NCBI GenBank assembly: GCA_025996865.1 | Contig: BNTV01000051.1 | Span: forward strand, 1 to 33,613 | Reading direction: 5' to 3' | Origin: Bacteroidia bacterium | Lineage (GTDB): Bacteria; Bacteroidota; Bacteroidia; Bacteroidales; Azobacteroidaceae | Length of the DNA stretch: 33,613 nucleotides | In this document: in pieces, positions 16,812 through 24,968 of the stretch | Position numbering within the stretch: the first letter of the stretch is position 1 | Layout: every line of letters starts with the position of its first letter | Translations under genes and position numbers: made by a program | Notes under the pieces: model-generated | What the model saw: only the letters and a program-made list of their open reading frames with translations | Told to the model about the DNA's origin: nothing | Databases searched by the model: none

Positions 16812-16866
16812 AGCACAGTTTTAGTTTTTTAGTTTTTAACTCTTACTACTTAACTCATAAGCATTT

Positions 16867-18009
16867 TCAATTTTTAGTTTTTAGCTTTAGTGTATCTGTT
16901 AAGATCGATTGAATGCTATCAATCGGAATTTTTGAACCGATGATTTTATTATCTTTATCAATCAAATAATTACAGGGAATTTCAGAAACATTATATAATG
17001 AAACCGCCGCAGAAGACCAACCTGCATTTTCTATCACCTGTGCCCAAGTAAAACCTTTCTCTTTTACTAATTTTTCCCAATCGGACTTGTTCTCATCCAA
17101 TGAAATTGTTAACATACCCAATTCCTTTTCCGGATAAGCCTTCCGGATAGCCAACCATTCAGGATAATCCGGTTCGCAGAATTGAGACCAGGAAGCGGCA
17201 AATGTCAGCAAAAGATATTTGTTTTTGAAAGTCTCCAATCGGATAGTATCATTTTTTGTGCTCAACAAATTGAAATCAGGCGCCGGACTTCCAACTTCCG
17301 TTTGCCGGTCTTTCATGCTCCAGGTCTGCAATTTGGCAAACAGGTCGTTTTCCTTGGCTTCGCCGCTGATCAAAGAAAGAGCAGGCTGAATATCGGATGC
17401 GTTTTCTATATCCAGTAAAAAGTCCTGAATCAATACCAAACTGGCAATGGAAGACGGATGCGATGCGATAAAATCCATTACATGACCTTTCAATGACTGG
17501 TCAATATTTTTTATTTGGGACAAAAATTGAACATTTGCAATTTCAGCGCCCGTAACATTGTTTTCTTTGGAATTGGTCAGAATCTTATCCCTTAAATCAC
17601 CTTTTTCCTTGATTGAATTTTTATGTTCGGTTTTAAAATCAGACAATAAATCGTTGATTTTACCACCCTCAGCCAGGATTAATTCAGGATAATTCGCATC
17701 CCCGGTAAGCGTAATATTTTCCCCGTTTTTAACCCAAACGGTTACCCAAACATTCCCTTTTTCCATATAAACGACCACCGGTTGAAGGCTTTCGGATTCG
17801 CCTTTAAACTTGAATTTGCCTGCTTTTGATTGAATAGTATCTACCCGGGCGGCAGAATCTGTGCGTGTAACTATGTATAAGCCAGGGCTTCCAATGCCTT
17901 TTATGTTTCCATTAATCGTATAAGAATTTGTATCTTTGCATGATGCAAAAACCAATGTACATAATAGAACGACTATCGGGTTTAATATATATTTTTTTAC
18001 ATTTGCCAT
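16867..18009 (-). CDS. Thioredoxin-fold (AhpC/TSA, TlpA-like) lipoprotein lacking the CxxC pair
   Basis: 380 residues. A lipoprotein signal ends at LVFASC. A DUF4369-like beta domain follows (about 25-130: YTINGNIKGIGSPGLYIV), then a helical linker, and a C-terminal thioredoxin domain from about 240 (VGSPAPDFNLLSTKNDTIRLETFKNKYLLLTF). Where the redox WCxxC should be, the protein has Trp274-Ser275-Gln-Phe-Cys278, so only the second cysteine remains and disulfide exchange of the usual type is not expected. The cis-Pro region (SEIPCNYLID) carries a further cysteine after Pro. Such degenerate members are known in Bacteroidota; a structural or chaperone role is possible. The gene stands alone with its own promoter at 18042-18071. 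Confidence 0.85.
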   Translation of the reverse strand: MANVKKYILNPIVVLLCTLVFASCKDTNSYTINGNIKGIGSPGLYIVTRTDSAARVDTIQSKAGKFKFKGESESLQPVVVYMEKGNVWVTVWVKNGENITLTGDANYPELILAEGGKINDLLSDFKTEHKNSIKEKGDLRDKILTNSKENNVTGAEIANVQFLSQIKNIDQSLKGHVMDFIASHPSSIASLVLIQDFLLDIENASDIQPALSLISGEAKENDLFAKLQTWSMKDRQTEVGSPAPDFNLLSTKNDTIRLETFKNKYLLLTFAASWSQFCEPDYPEWLAIRKAYPEKELGMLTISLDENKSDWEKLVKEKGFTWAQVIENAGWSSAAVSLYNVSEIPCNYLIDKDNKIIGSKIPIDSIQSILTDTLKLKTKN

Positions 18010-18041
18010 CGTAAAATTCAGGTTTTTTCTCTTTTAAACGA

Positions 18042-18071
18042 CAAAAATAACAAAATGTTTTAACACGACAA
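18042..18071 (-). promoter_or_regulatory. Promoter of the thioredoxin-fold lipoprotein gene
   Basis: On the minus strand a TTG (18069-18071) and TATTTTTG (18042-18049) are 19 nt apart, matching the Bacteroidota -33/-7 pattern, 33 nt before the ATG. The rest of 18050-18215 holds no convincing gene. Confidence 0.6.
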
Positions 18072-18215
18072 TGAGTTTTTTGAATTTTTTTTGGAAAAAT
18101 AAATTTCCTTTATATCTTTTGTTAGGGGAAACATGAAACGAGCATGCAAAACTTGCACCAAAGAGCATGAACATGACACGAGTTCTTACTTTTTTCAGTA
18201 CAAGAATTTCATAAA

Positions 18216-19469
18216 TCAAAAGAAATTAAAAGAAGCATATATTTTTCCCACTAAAGATTTATCCATATCGACCGTTGCGGTTAATCTGTCAAACTGTTCG
18301 GCAGAAGCCAATACTTCGTCAATTAATGTATTGTAATTCTGAATATCATTGTTTAGGGCTATCGTTTTTAGGTCTTCCCTTGTAATACTTTCGTTTTTGC
18401 CGTTTACGGTCAAAGAATGTCTGTTTGCGTAAGCCGGTGCGGAAAGGTCAATGCTGTATGTCAAATCATAAGCGGGCGACAAACGCCACACGCCCTCAGG
18501 AGACATACAGAATGTAAAATTTTTGGAATGATCATCCACATTGCGTGAGACGATGTTGAATACCATCCGGAGAAATTGTTGCCGACTGTCTTCATAAGGC
18601 AATTTCAATCGTCTGATAACGGAAAAAATATCTTCATAACTGTCACTTGCAGGCGACATCGCCGCCAAGGTTTGCGTATGAATCCGCTCGTTGCCTTTCC
18701 TGTCGAATCGGCGAGTAAGAAAATGCGTTATGTTTCCGTAAGCGCGTAATTCCGATGGCATCATTGTTATTCCTGCCGCCAAAGCCATTTCATAATAAAC
18801 ATACTCCAATTTAGCATAAGGATAAGTGGAATTGTCATCATATTTGAGAATAAAATGCTCGTAGCCTTCGGGGATCATTCCTTGCCCCGATATAACTTCC
18901 CCCGTATTTTTATTGATTGCCACAATCGCTTTCGGTCGTTTGCCGCCGGGCGAAGAACTGATTCTAATCAAGTCCTGCCATAGAATAGCGTTTTCACGAT
19001 TCAGCACAGTGCTTGCCTGTTCGCTCAAAACTTGTTTCGAAAACTCATACAAACGCTGTACATCAACCGAAAAAGATGACGCGTTACCCAATTTTTGCGC
19101 CGGCTCAAATTCAAGCGCTCCCATGGCTCGACTGCCGATAAATGAAAGATGGTCTATGGGAGTAGTTTTCCCGGAAGGTATATTATTATCCCGCAACCAC
19201 GCCTTAAACAAAGAATTACCCCATTTGTCGGGCAAAGAATCTGCAATAGCGGGGGGAAGTCCCTGATACGGTTTGTCCTTATCGCCCAACCAAGAAATAT
19301 GATTTTGACTTCGTGGGGAATAAACCGACATGATTATGGGAGCAATATCCAATCCCTTTTTCAAAAATGATGGTTCATATTCAAAAGTAGCTATGTCCGC
19401 TTTTTTATCCCAGGCAAGATAGCCCACTGTCATGCCCCACAGTTTTACCTTTACAACATTTGTTTCCAT
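18216..19469 (-). CDS. hipA: HipA-family serine/threonine kinase toxin
   Basis: A 417-residue one-piece HipA. The N-terminal HipA_N part (VKLWGMTVGYLAWDKKADIATFEYEPSF) is followed by SLPDKWGNSLFKAWL and DHLSFIGSRAMGALEF. A glycine-rich loop ISSSPGGKRPKA corresponds to the ATP/regulatory-serine segment. The kinase core has NVDDHSKNFTF (catalytic Asp, Asn) and SPAYDLT (metal-binding Asp). All key residues are present, so it is likely active. In E. coli HipA phosphorylates GltX and induces persistence; the target here is not known. It sits 6 nt after hipB on the same strand, the usual antitoxin-first order. Confidence 0.94.
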   Translation of the reverse strand: METNVVKVKLWGMTVGYLAWDKKADIATFEYEPSFLKKGLDIAPIIMSVYSPRSQNHISWLGDKDKPYQGLPPAIADSLPDKWGNSLFKAWLRDNNIPSGKTTPIDHLSFIGSRAMGALEFEPAQKLGNASSFSVDVQRLYEFSKQVLSEQASTVLNRENAILWQDLIRISSSPGGKRPKAIVAINKNTGEVISGQGMIPEGYEHFILKYDDNSTYPYAKLEYVYYEMALAAGITMMPSELRAYGNITHFLTRRFDRKGNERIHTQTLAAMSPASDSYEDIFSVIRRLKLPYEDSRQQFLRMVFNIVSRNVDDHSKNFTFCMSPEGVWRLSPAYDLTYSIDLSAPAYANRHSLTVNGKNESITREDLKTIALNNDIQNYNTLIDEVLASAEQFDRLTATVDMDKSLVGKIYASFNFF

Positions 19470-19475
19470 AATCCT

Positions 19476-19766
19476 TTATTTCTTAGACCGTTTATTGAAT
19501 AATGCCCGCGGACTTTCAGGCAGTTCGGGCAACAGTTTTTCAATTTCTTCCAAATGATCAATTGCCCGAAGTAATTTGATAAAATTAGCCAGGGTAACGC
19601 CTGTGAAAGAGCCGTTTTCAAAAGAACTGACGGTAAATATACTCAAACCGGACTTCTCGGCAACCGTTTTTTGGGTATATTTCATCCGTTTCCGATAATC
19701 TTTATACCGAAAACCTAACTCACGAATGAGTTCGGAGCCTGCTTTTTCATACAATTCATTATACAT
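19476..19766 (-). CDS. hipB: HipB-like XRE-family antitoxin/repressor
   Basis: A 96-residue protein with an HTH_3 domain at about residues 25-80 (YRKRMKYTQKTVAEKSGLS, then FTVSSFENG). The C-terminus ends in the basic NKRSKK. It should bind HipA and the shared promoter. The start at 19766 is supported by a good promoter 20 nt upstream. Two TATATCTATA boxes near that promoter are candidate operator sites. Confidence 0.9.
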   Translation of the reverse strand: MYNELYEKAGSELIRELGFRYKDYRKRMKYTQKTVAEKSGLSIFTVSSFENGSFTGVTLANFIKLLRAIDHLEEIEKLLPELPESPRALFNKRSKK

Positions 19767-19785
19767 ACTCGTTTATTTTTCATTG

Positions 19786-19846
19786 CAAATATAGTTATAT
19801 CTATAATAATGACCAAATATTCCTTGTTTTTATTGATATATCTATA
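19786..19846 (-). promoter_or_regulatory. hipBA promoter with two candidate HipB boxes
   Basis: On the minus strand TTTGG (-33, about 19813-19817) and TATATTTG (-7, 19786-19793) are 20 nt apart. The box TATATCTATA lies between them (19796-19805) and again upstream (19837-19846), with starts 41 nt apart. Its half-palindromic form TATA-TC-TATA and its position in the promoter spacer suit an autorepressor operator. The assignment to HipB is inference. Confidence 0.6.
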
Positions 19847-19851
19847 CTACT

Positions 19852-19901
19852 CGTCATTGCGAGGCCCCAATAAACACGTTTATTGGGGTCTCGCAATGAC
19901 G
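19852..19901. repeat. 50-bp near-perfect palindrome
   Basis: Arms of 24 bp (beginning CGTCATTGCGAG and ending CTCGCAATGACG) flank a 2-nt centre, with one G/T mismatch across the stem. The motif CGTCATTGCGAG resembles dispersed palindromic repeats seen in many bacterial genomes. It sits between the divergent hipB and TPR gene promoters. It may be a dispersed repeat or miniature element, or act as a two-way transcript barrier. Confidence 0.9.
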
Positions 19902-19947
19902 GACTGCAACTGTTGAGATGTTCTCAATTGATAACTTTGTGGTATGA

Positions 19948-19978
19948 TTGCGGATAATCATAATTTTTTTTATCTTTG
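19948..19978 (+). promoter_or_regulatory. Promoter of the TPR-mltF operon
   Basis: TTG (19948-19950) and TATCTTTG (19971-19978) with 20 nt between them, 19 nt before the ATG at 19998. The promoter lies inside the longer open frame starting at 19944, so the later ATG is taken as the start. Confidence 0.7.
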
Positions 19979-19997
19979 CTCCCAAAACAGTAAGATT

Positions 19998-22205
19998 ATG
20001 TGGTCAAATTTCCAAGAAATGAAGTCGTATTTTTCCAAAATTTCGGAGTCTTTAGACCAAAAAAGACTCAAACAGTCTTTCGAAATACTGACTTTCCTTT
20101 TGGCAAACCTTTCCAACTGGCAATTAAAAGAAAGACTTAACGAATTGGAGGACAATTATAAAATGATGCTTCGCTATTTGACCAACGGCGTGAAAGACCC
20201 TCAACAGGAAAAAATTTATCATGATTTGTTTCGTTCAGTTTATCAAGTTGCCGACCAAACGATTTTGGAAATCAAGACAACTCATTCATGGTCATATACT
20301 TACGATGTCAGGAAAGCCCTCCTGAATTCTCCTTCCGAAACGGCAAACCAACTTGTCGAATCCATCAATGACTTAACCGGCAAAATCACGTTGAACGACT
20401 TGCTGGATGAAGGCGAAGAAAAAAATAAAAACCTGCAATCCATTGAAAAAGAAAGAGAATTAATCGAAGGCAGGGTATTCCGCAATATTTGGATAAGCAA
20501 TTTATGGAGCGCCGATGAAGAAAAAACATGGGCGGATATTTTGTACAATGAGCTTAACCAGAATACTTTACTGAACTTAATCGTTTCTGCTTTGATATTA
20601 AGTCTGGAAGAATTATTTGATGAACGAAAAATTAATCTTCTGCTTGATATTTGTGAAAATCCAAACGAAGAAATTCGCCAAAGGGCTTTGACGGGCATTT
20701 TGTTGTTTCTCCGTCGTTACGACAAGCGGCTGTATCTCTATCCGAATATCAGCAACCGCTTGCAGCATCTTTCCGATAATAAACAGTTTATCAATAATGT
20801 CCGTTCTATTATCCTTCAATTTATCCTGAGTAGGGAAACCGAAAAAATTACCCGCATCATGAAAGAAGAAATTATTCCCGGCATGATGAAAATCAATCCT
20901 TTACTCAATAAAAAAATACGGATGGATGATTTATTCGGTGAAACCGGCATCGACGAAAAAAATCCCGAATGGCAAAACTTAATCGAAGAATCGGGTTTGG
21001 GCGACCGTTTACAGGAATTTACCGAATTACAACTGGAAGGCGCCGATGTGATGCACTCATCCTTTCTCCATTTGAAGAATTTCCCTTTTTTCAACGAAAT
21101 ACAGCATTGGTTCGCCTTGTTTGTTCCACCGGTACAAAGTGAGATAAATAAAGAATTAGACGGATTTGCCAAACTTCTGCTCAGCTCGTCTTTACTCTGT
21201 AATTCCGACAAATATTCGTTCTATTTCAGCATTGCCCAAATGCCTGAGAGCTATCGTAAAATGATGATGGGACAGTTTTCTTCGGAATCTTCAGCCATCA
21301 AGGAAATGATGAAAGAAGAATTGCCCGGCTCGGAATCCGGGAAAATCCATCCGATTGCGAGACAGTTCATTCAAGATTTGTACCGCTACTACAAATTGTT
21401 TCCGAGACGCCAAAATATCGAAGATATTTTCGCAATGAAACCCGAATTTTATCAAGTTCCTTCCATCGCCGGTTTTATTTCCGATTCGGAAAGCCTGACA
21501 ATTATCGGAGAATATTATTTTCACCGGAATTATTTCGAAGAAGCGATTGATATATTTAATATACTGTTACAGAAAGATATAAATAACGAAACCCTTTTGC
21601 AGAAAAAAGGCTACTGCCTGCAAATGATGGGAAAATTGGAAGAAGCTTTGGACAGTTACCTGAAAGCGGAATTATTGAATTCGAATAATTCCTGGACAAT
21701 CAAGAAATTAGCTTATTGTTACCGGGCTTTGAAACAACCGCAGGAAGCCTTGTCTTATTACCGGAAAGCGGAACAATTGAATCCCGATAATTTATCCATA
21801 CAGCTTAGCATCGGCCACTGTTACTTGGAATTAAAGAATTATACGGAAGCTTTGAAACATTATTTCAAAGTGGAATACTTAACGAATAACAAGGAAAAAG
21901 CCTGGCGTCCAATCGCTTGGTGTTCTTTCCTGAACGGTAAATACGAACAAGCCCTGGATTACTTCCAAAAAATAATCAGCAGTAATCCGAATGCCATTGA
22001 CTATCTCAACGCCGGACATACCTGTCTGGCGATGGGAAATAACAGGGAAGCGCTGGAACTGTATAAATCGGCGCTGAACAGCAATGAAAATTCGTTCGAA
22101 AAATTTGCAGAATCTTTTGTCGCCGATGTTCCCGATTTACTGAATGCCGGTGTGAAAACAGGAGATATTCCGATTATTCTGGACACGCTTGTTTATGGAA
22201 TGTAA
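19998..22205 (+). CDS. Large TPR-repeat protein of unknown function
   Basis: 735 residues from ATG 19998 (MWSNFQEMKSYFSK), with no signal peptide or membrane segment visible, so probably cytosolic. The first ~480 residues are helical and acidic without a recognised domain. From about residue 498 to 710 there are five or six TPR units with the W-LG-Y-A-P pattern, for example YLKAELLNSNNSWTIKKLAYCYRALKQ, repeated in register about every 34 residues. TPRs bind partner proteins. The 3' end overlaps the transglycosylase gene by 11 nt, so the two are co-translated and may act in one process at the cell envelope. Function not recognised. Confidence 0.8.
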   Translation: MWSNFQEMKSYFSKISESLDQKRLKQSFEILTFLLANLSNWQLKERLNELEDNYKMMLRYLTNGVKDPQQEKIYHDLFRSVYQVADQTILEIKTTHSWSYTYDVRKALLNSPSETANQLVESINDLTGKITLNDLLDEGEEKNKNLQSIEKERELIEGRVFRNIWISNLWSADEEKTWADILYNELNQNTLLNLIVSALILSLEELFDERKINLLLDICENPNEEIRQRALTGILLFLRRYDKRLYLYPNISNRLQHLSDNKQFINNVRSIILQFILSRETEKITRIMKEEIIPGMMKINPLLNKKIRMDDLFGETGIDEKNPEWQNLIEESGLGDRLQEFTELQLEGADVMHSSFLHLKNFPFFNEIQHWFALFVPPVQSEINKELDGFAKLLLSSSLLCNSDKYSFYFSIAQMPESYRKMMMGQFSSESSAIKEMMKEELPGSESGKIHPIARQFIQDLYRYYKLFPRRQNIEDIFAMKPEFYQVPSIAGFISDSESLTIIGEYYFHRNYFEEAIDIFNILLQKDINNETLLQKKGYCLQMMGKLEEALDSYLKAELLNSNNSWTIKKLAYCYRALKQPQEALSYYRKAEQLNPDNLSIQLSIGHCYLELKNYTEALKHYFKVEYLTNNKEKAWRPIAWCSFLNGKYEQALDYFQKIISSNPNAIDYLNAGHTCLAMGNNREALELYKSALNSNENSFEKFAESFVADVPDLLNAGVKTGDIPIILDTLVYGM

Positions 22206-23670
22206 AAACTTGATAAAAAAACAAATACAATTATTCGGAATAAGGATACCGTTCTTTATCCCTGTTCTTATCTTGCTTTATTCACTTGTTGGGGTCGGTT
22301 ATTTCTATAAAGAGAAGCATCAAAATCAATTGTCCGATGAATTCAATGATTTTCAACAAATCATTGAAAAACAAGAACTTAATGTTCTTACTCTGCCCGG
22401 CTCCATGTCTTATTTCATTTATAAGGGCGAACCCAAAGGATATGAATATGAATTATTGAATGATTTTGCTGAAAGTAATAACCTTCAGATAAACATCAAG
22501 TTGGCGGATAATGAAACCAAACTGGCTGAAATGCTCGAAAACGGCGAAGGCGACCTGATTGCCTACAACATTCCCATAACCAAAGAAGGAAAAAAGCAGT
22601 TGATTTATTGCGGCCGGGAAGTCATTAACGAACAGGTTTTAATTCAACGGGCAAACCGGAAAGACACGATTTTGGAGGATGTTGTAGATTTGATCGGAAA
22701 AGAAGTCCTGCTTATCCATGACAGTAAATACTACCGCCGCATGATGAACCTGAACGATGAACTGGGCGGAGGAATCCAAATCCGAACCATTGACAAAGAT
22801 ACCATCACTACGGAAGATTTAATCGAAATGGTTTCCCATGGAAAAATATCTTATACGGTGAGCGACATTGATTTAGCAAAACTGAATAAAACGTATTTCA
22901 AAAATATCAATATTTCTTTGGTCGTAGGACATCCGCAACGTTCTTCCTGGGCGGTGCGGAACACAATGCCCGAATTGGCGGAAGCCGTCAATCAATGGTT
23001 CGAAAGGAATAAGAACAATCCGAAATTGGCGGAGATTAACAAAAGGTATTTCGAAATGAGTAAGGCGTTTGACGGAACCAACCCGGTATTGAAGAAAGGT
23101 CAGATTTCCCAATTCGATGAGTTTTTCAAGAAATACGCCAAACAATATGGTTATGACTGGCGATTGCTGGCCTCGATTTCTTGGCAGGAATCCAATTTCC
23201 TCACCAACAGCGTTTCATGGAAAGGAGCTTCCGGCTTGATGGGGTTGATGCCGCTCACAGCCCAAGCCCTCGGCGTTTCGGGTGACGAATTGTATGACCC
23301 CGAACAAAATATTAAAGCGGCATGTAAATTGCTCGTAAAACTGGAAAAATATTTTTCCAGTATTGAAAATAGCGAAGAACGCATAAAATATGTCCTCAGC
23401 GCTTACAATGCAGGCCAGGTGCATGTTTTGGATGCACAAGCGCTTGCCGGAAAATACGGTAAAGATTCGGAAAATTGGGAGGACGTAGAACCTTATCTTC
23501 TCTTGAAGAGTCAACCGGAATATTATAACGACTCGGTTTGCAGAGCCGGTTATCTGCGTGGGAAAGAGACGGTTGATTATGTTTCGAGTGTGATGTCGCG
23601 ATGGGATTATTATAAAAATTACGCTTCATCTCCGCAACAGGATTTAATTTACAAGCTGTTCAAACCATGA
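22195..23670 (+). CDS. MltF-like membrane-bound lytic transglycosylase
   Basis: 491 residues from ATG 22195 (a TTG at 22189 is also possible). An N-terminal anchor (about residues 15-37, FFIPVLILLYSLVGVGYF) is followed by a periplasmic SBP_bac_3-like domain (about 55-280: LPGSMSYFIYKGEPKGYEYELLNDFA). The C-terminal SLT domain (about 305-470) has the catalytic Glu332 in SWQESNF, then GASGLMGLMPLTA and LSAYNAGQVHVLDA. This is the MltF architecture: a regulatory ligand-binding module fused to a family 1 transglycosylase that cuts peptidoglycan glycan strands. The anchor is a TM helix rather than a lipobox. It overlaps the TPR gene, which suggests a joint function. Confidence 0.9.
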   Translation: MECKNLIKKQIQLFGIRIPFFIPVLILLYSLVGVGYFYKEKHQNQLSDEFNDFQQIIEKQELNVLTLPGSMSYFIYKGEPKGYEYELLNDFAESNNLQINIKLADNETKLAEMLENGEGDLIAYNIPITKEGKKQLIYCGREVINEQVLIQRANRKDTILEDVVDLIGKEVLLIHDSKYYRRMMNLNDELGGGIQIRTIDKDTITTEDLIEMVSHGKISYTVSDIDLAKLNKTYFKNINISLVVGHPQRSSWAVRNTMPELAEAVNQWFERNKNNPKLAEINKRYFEMSKAFDGTNPVLKKGQISQFDEFFKKYAKQYGYDWRLLASISWQESNFLTNSVSWKGASGLMGLMPLTAQALGVSGDELYDPEQNIKAACKLLVKLEKYFSSIENSEERIKYVLSAYNAGQVHVLDAQALAGKYGKDSENWEDVEPYLLLKSQPEYYNDSVCRAGYLRGKETVDYVSSVMSRWDYYKNYASSPQQDLIYKLFKP

Positions 23671-23956
23671 CCCCAGGAAATAATGCAATGCAAATGCTTT
23701 TTCCACTTAAACAAAAGTTTTTGACATCAAAATAAAACCTCCAAAATATTTTATAACTTTCATCGTTATATTTTATTAAAAATCATTACAGATGTATTTA
23801 CAAAACGAAAAACAGAATCGTTTATTGTGGGGAGATCGCAATGATGATCAGGCGTATCGTATGTAATACAGCCTATACAAGTATTCCACCCATCGTTTTT
23901 TCTTTTTTCCTTCTGAAAATATTATACTTGCTTAATTGATAGTTTTCCATAATGCT
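23671..23956. other. Intergenic region with a possible tiny ORF
   Basis: 286 nt between convergent genes. A 24-codon ORF (23792-23866, starting MYLQNEKQNRLLWGDRNDD) has no recognisable relative; it may be the N-terminal stub of a lost gene or chance. No hairpin terminator stands out. Confidence 0.3.
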
Positions 23957-24814
23957 TTAATTTTCAATTTTTTTCAAATATAAATCATAGTTTATCAAAT
24001 CCAGCATAACAATGAAATTCTCCATCGTTCTGGTGCCTAATAAGCCTCCTGTTGGGTGATTAACAAATGAAATCCGCATATTTTGATTGGCTACATACAA
24101 GTCCCCAATTTTAATGGTATCAGCAGGTAGCAAAAAATTTGGGACTTGCCCCCCACTTACCGCTGTTCTTTTGTGATAGGCATTTACCGTATCTATTCCC
24201 TGTTTTTCAATGTGCTTTGTAATTAATACCATATATTCATTACATCCTGTATCAATATTGAAGGTATCTTGTATTGTTTTTCCCTGTAATACAACTTGTA
24301 CAGGAATTACAATATGAGTGTCGCGGAATAATGTTATTTTAGTTTTTGAATATGCTGAAACATCCGGGAGTTCGTTATACACCAGAATATGCTGATTTTG
24401 AAAATTAAATTCAATTATTTTATTTTCAAAAAACTGCCAACCTACCATAATTGTATTTTCTCCTACAATATTAATAATACTCTTTTGATTGCTTCCCCAA
24501 TAATCAATACCCATTCGTTTTTTGAATTTCCCGATTTGTACGGAAGCGCTGTCGCTATCGAATAAGTTTTTAAAACGTTCAGGAATGTTAAAATAATTAC
24601 CCCCAGAGCCTGTATCAAAAAATACTTTAAGATGCAGAGAATCATTCACAATGCCATCCAGAATAGGCAGGCAAAATGTAGGGTATTGATGGCTGTAGTA
24701 CATAGGAATGGTATCCAAAGGAAATACCTGTACGGTTTCTGCTTTTTTGTTACTGTTTTGACACAAAACAAACAACAGAAATGCCGGAATCAAAAAAATA
24801 ATATATTTTTTCAT
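23957..24814 (-). CDS. Aspartic-protease-like protein with two DTG motifs
   Basis: 285 residues. The N-terminal signal MKKYIIFLIPAFLLFVLC may be a lipoprotein signal (Cys18), though the lipobox LFVLC is imperfect. Two retropepsin-like lobes are visible. The first DTG is Asp67-Thr-Gly in VFFDTGSGGNYF and the second is Asp188-Thr-Gly in FNIDTGCNEYM. Each is preceded by a beta-rich stretch, and the last ~60 residues (GGLLGTRTMENFIVMLDLINYDLYL) match the ILG-x-N-F-D end of such lobes. Two DTG lobes in one chain could form a complete pepsin-like active site. Substrate and role are unknown. It is divergent from the large S41 gene at 24969, another predicted envelope protease. Confidence 0.75.
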   Translation of the reverse strand: MKKYIIFLIPAFLLFVLCQNSNKKAETVQVFPLDTIPMYYSHQYPTFCLPILDGIVNDSLHLKVFFDTGSGGNYFNIPERFKNLFDSDSASVQIGKFKKRMGIDYWGSNQKSIINIVGENTIMVGWQFFENKIIEFNFQNQHILVYNELPDVSAYSKTKITLFRDTHIVIPVQVVLQGKTIQDTFNIDTGCNEYMVLITKHIEKQGIDTVNAYHKRTAVSGGQVPNFLLPADTIKIGDLYVANQNMRISFVNHPTGGLLGTRTMENFIVMLDLINYDLYLKKIEN

Positions 24815-24882
24815 AAATTCTTTTTATTAAACAATAGTTCGTTCAAAATACACCAAAATTGTTCTTGATGCGATAACAGATG

Positions 24883-24890
24883 CAAAGTTA
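24883..24890 (-). promoter_or_regulatory. -7 element for the DTG-protein gene
   Basis: TAACTTTG on the minus strand, 68 nt upstream of the start at 24814. The -33 spacing is poor. Confidence 0.35.
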
Positions 24891-24934
24891 AAAATAAATA
24901 CAAATTTTGTAAAGAATTTATGCGACAAATTATT

Positions 24935-24942
24935 TATCTTTA
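24935..24942 (+). promoter_or_regulatory. -7-like element for the large S41 gene
   Basis: TATCTTTA differs from TAnnTTTG at the last base and lies 26 nt before the ATG at 24969. Confidence 0.35.
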
Positions 24943-24968
24943 CACCAAAAATAACAAATACATAAAGT

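Noticed and set aside
16812..16866. Repeated TTTTAGTTTTT phrases between comM and the thioredoxin-fold gene
   Set aside because: Low-complexity AT-rich sequence of a kind common in Bacteroidota intergenic regions; no sign of a site or structure.
18133..18336. 67-codon plus-strand ORF starting MKRACKTCTKEHEHD with a -7-like TATCTTTTG upstream
   Set aside because: It runs antisense into hipA and has no recognisable family; the CKTC start is intriguing but unsupported.
19944..19997. Upstream in-frame start for the TPR gene
   Set aside because: The -33/-7 promoter lies within this stretch, 19 nt before the ATG at 19998.
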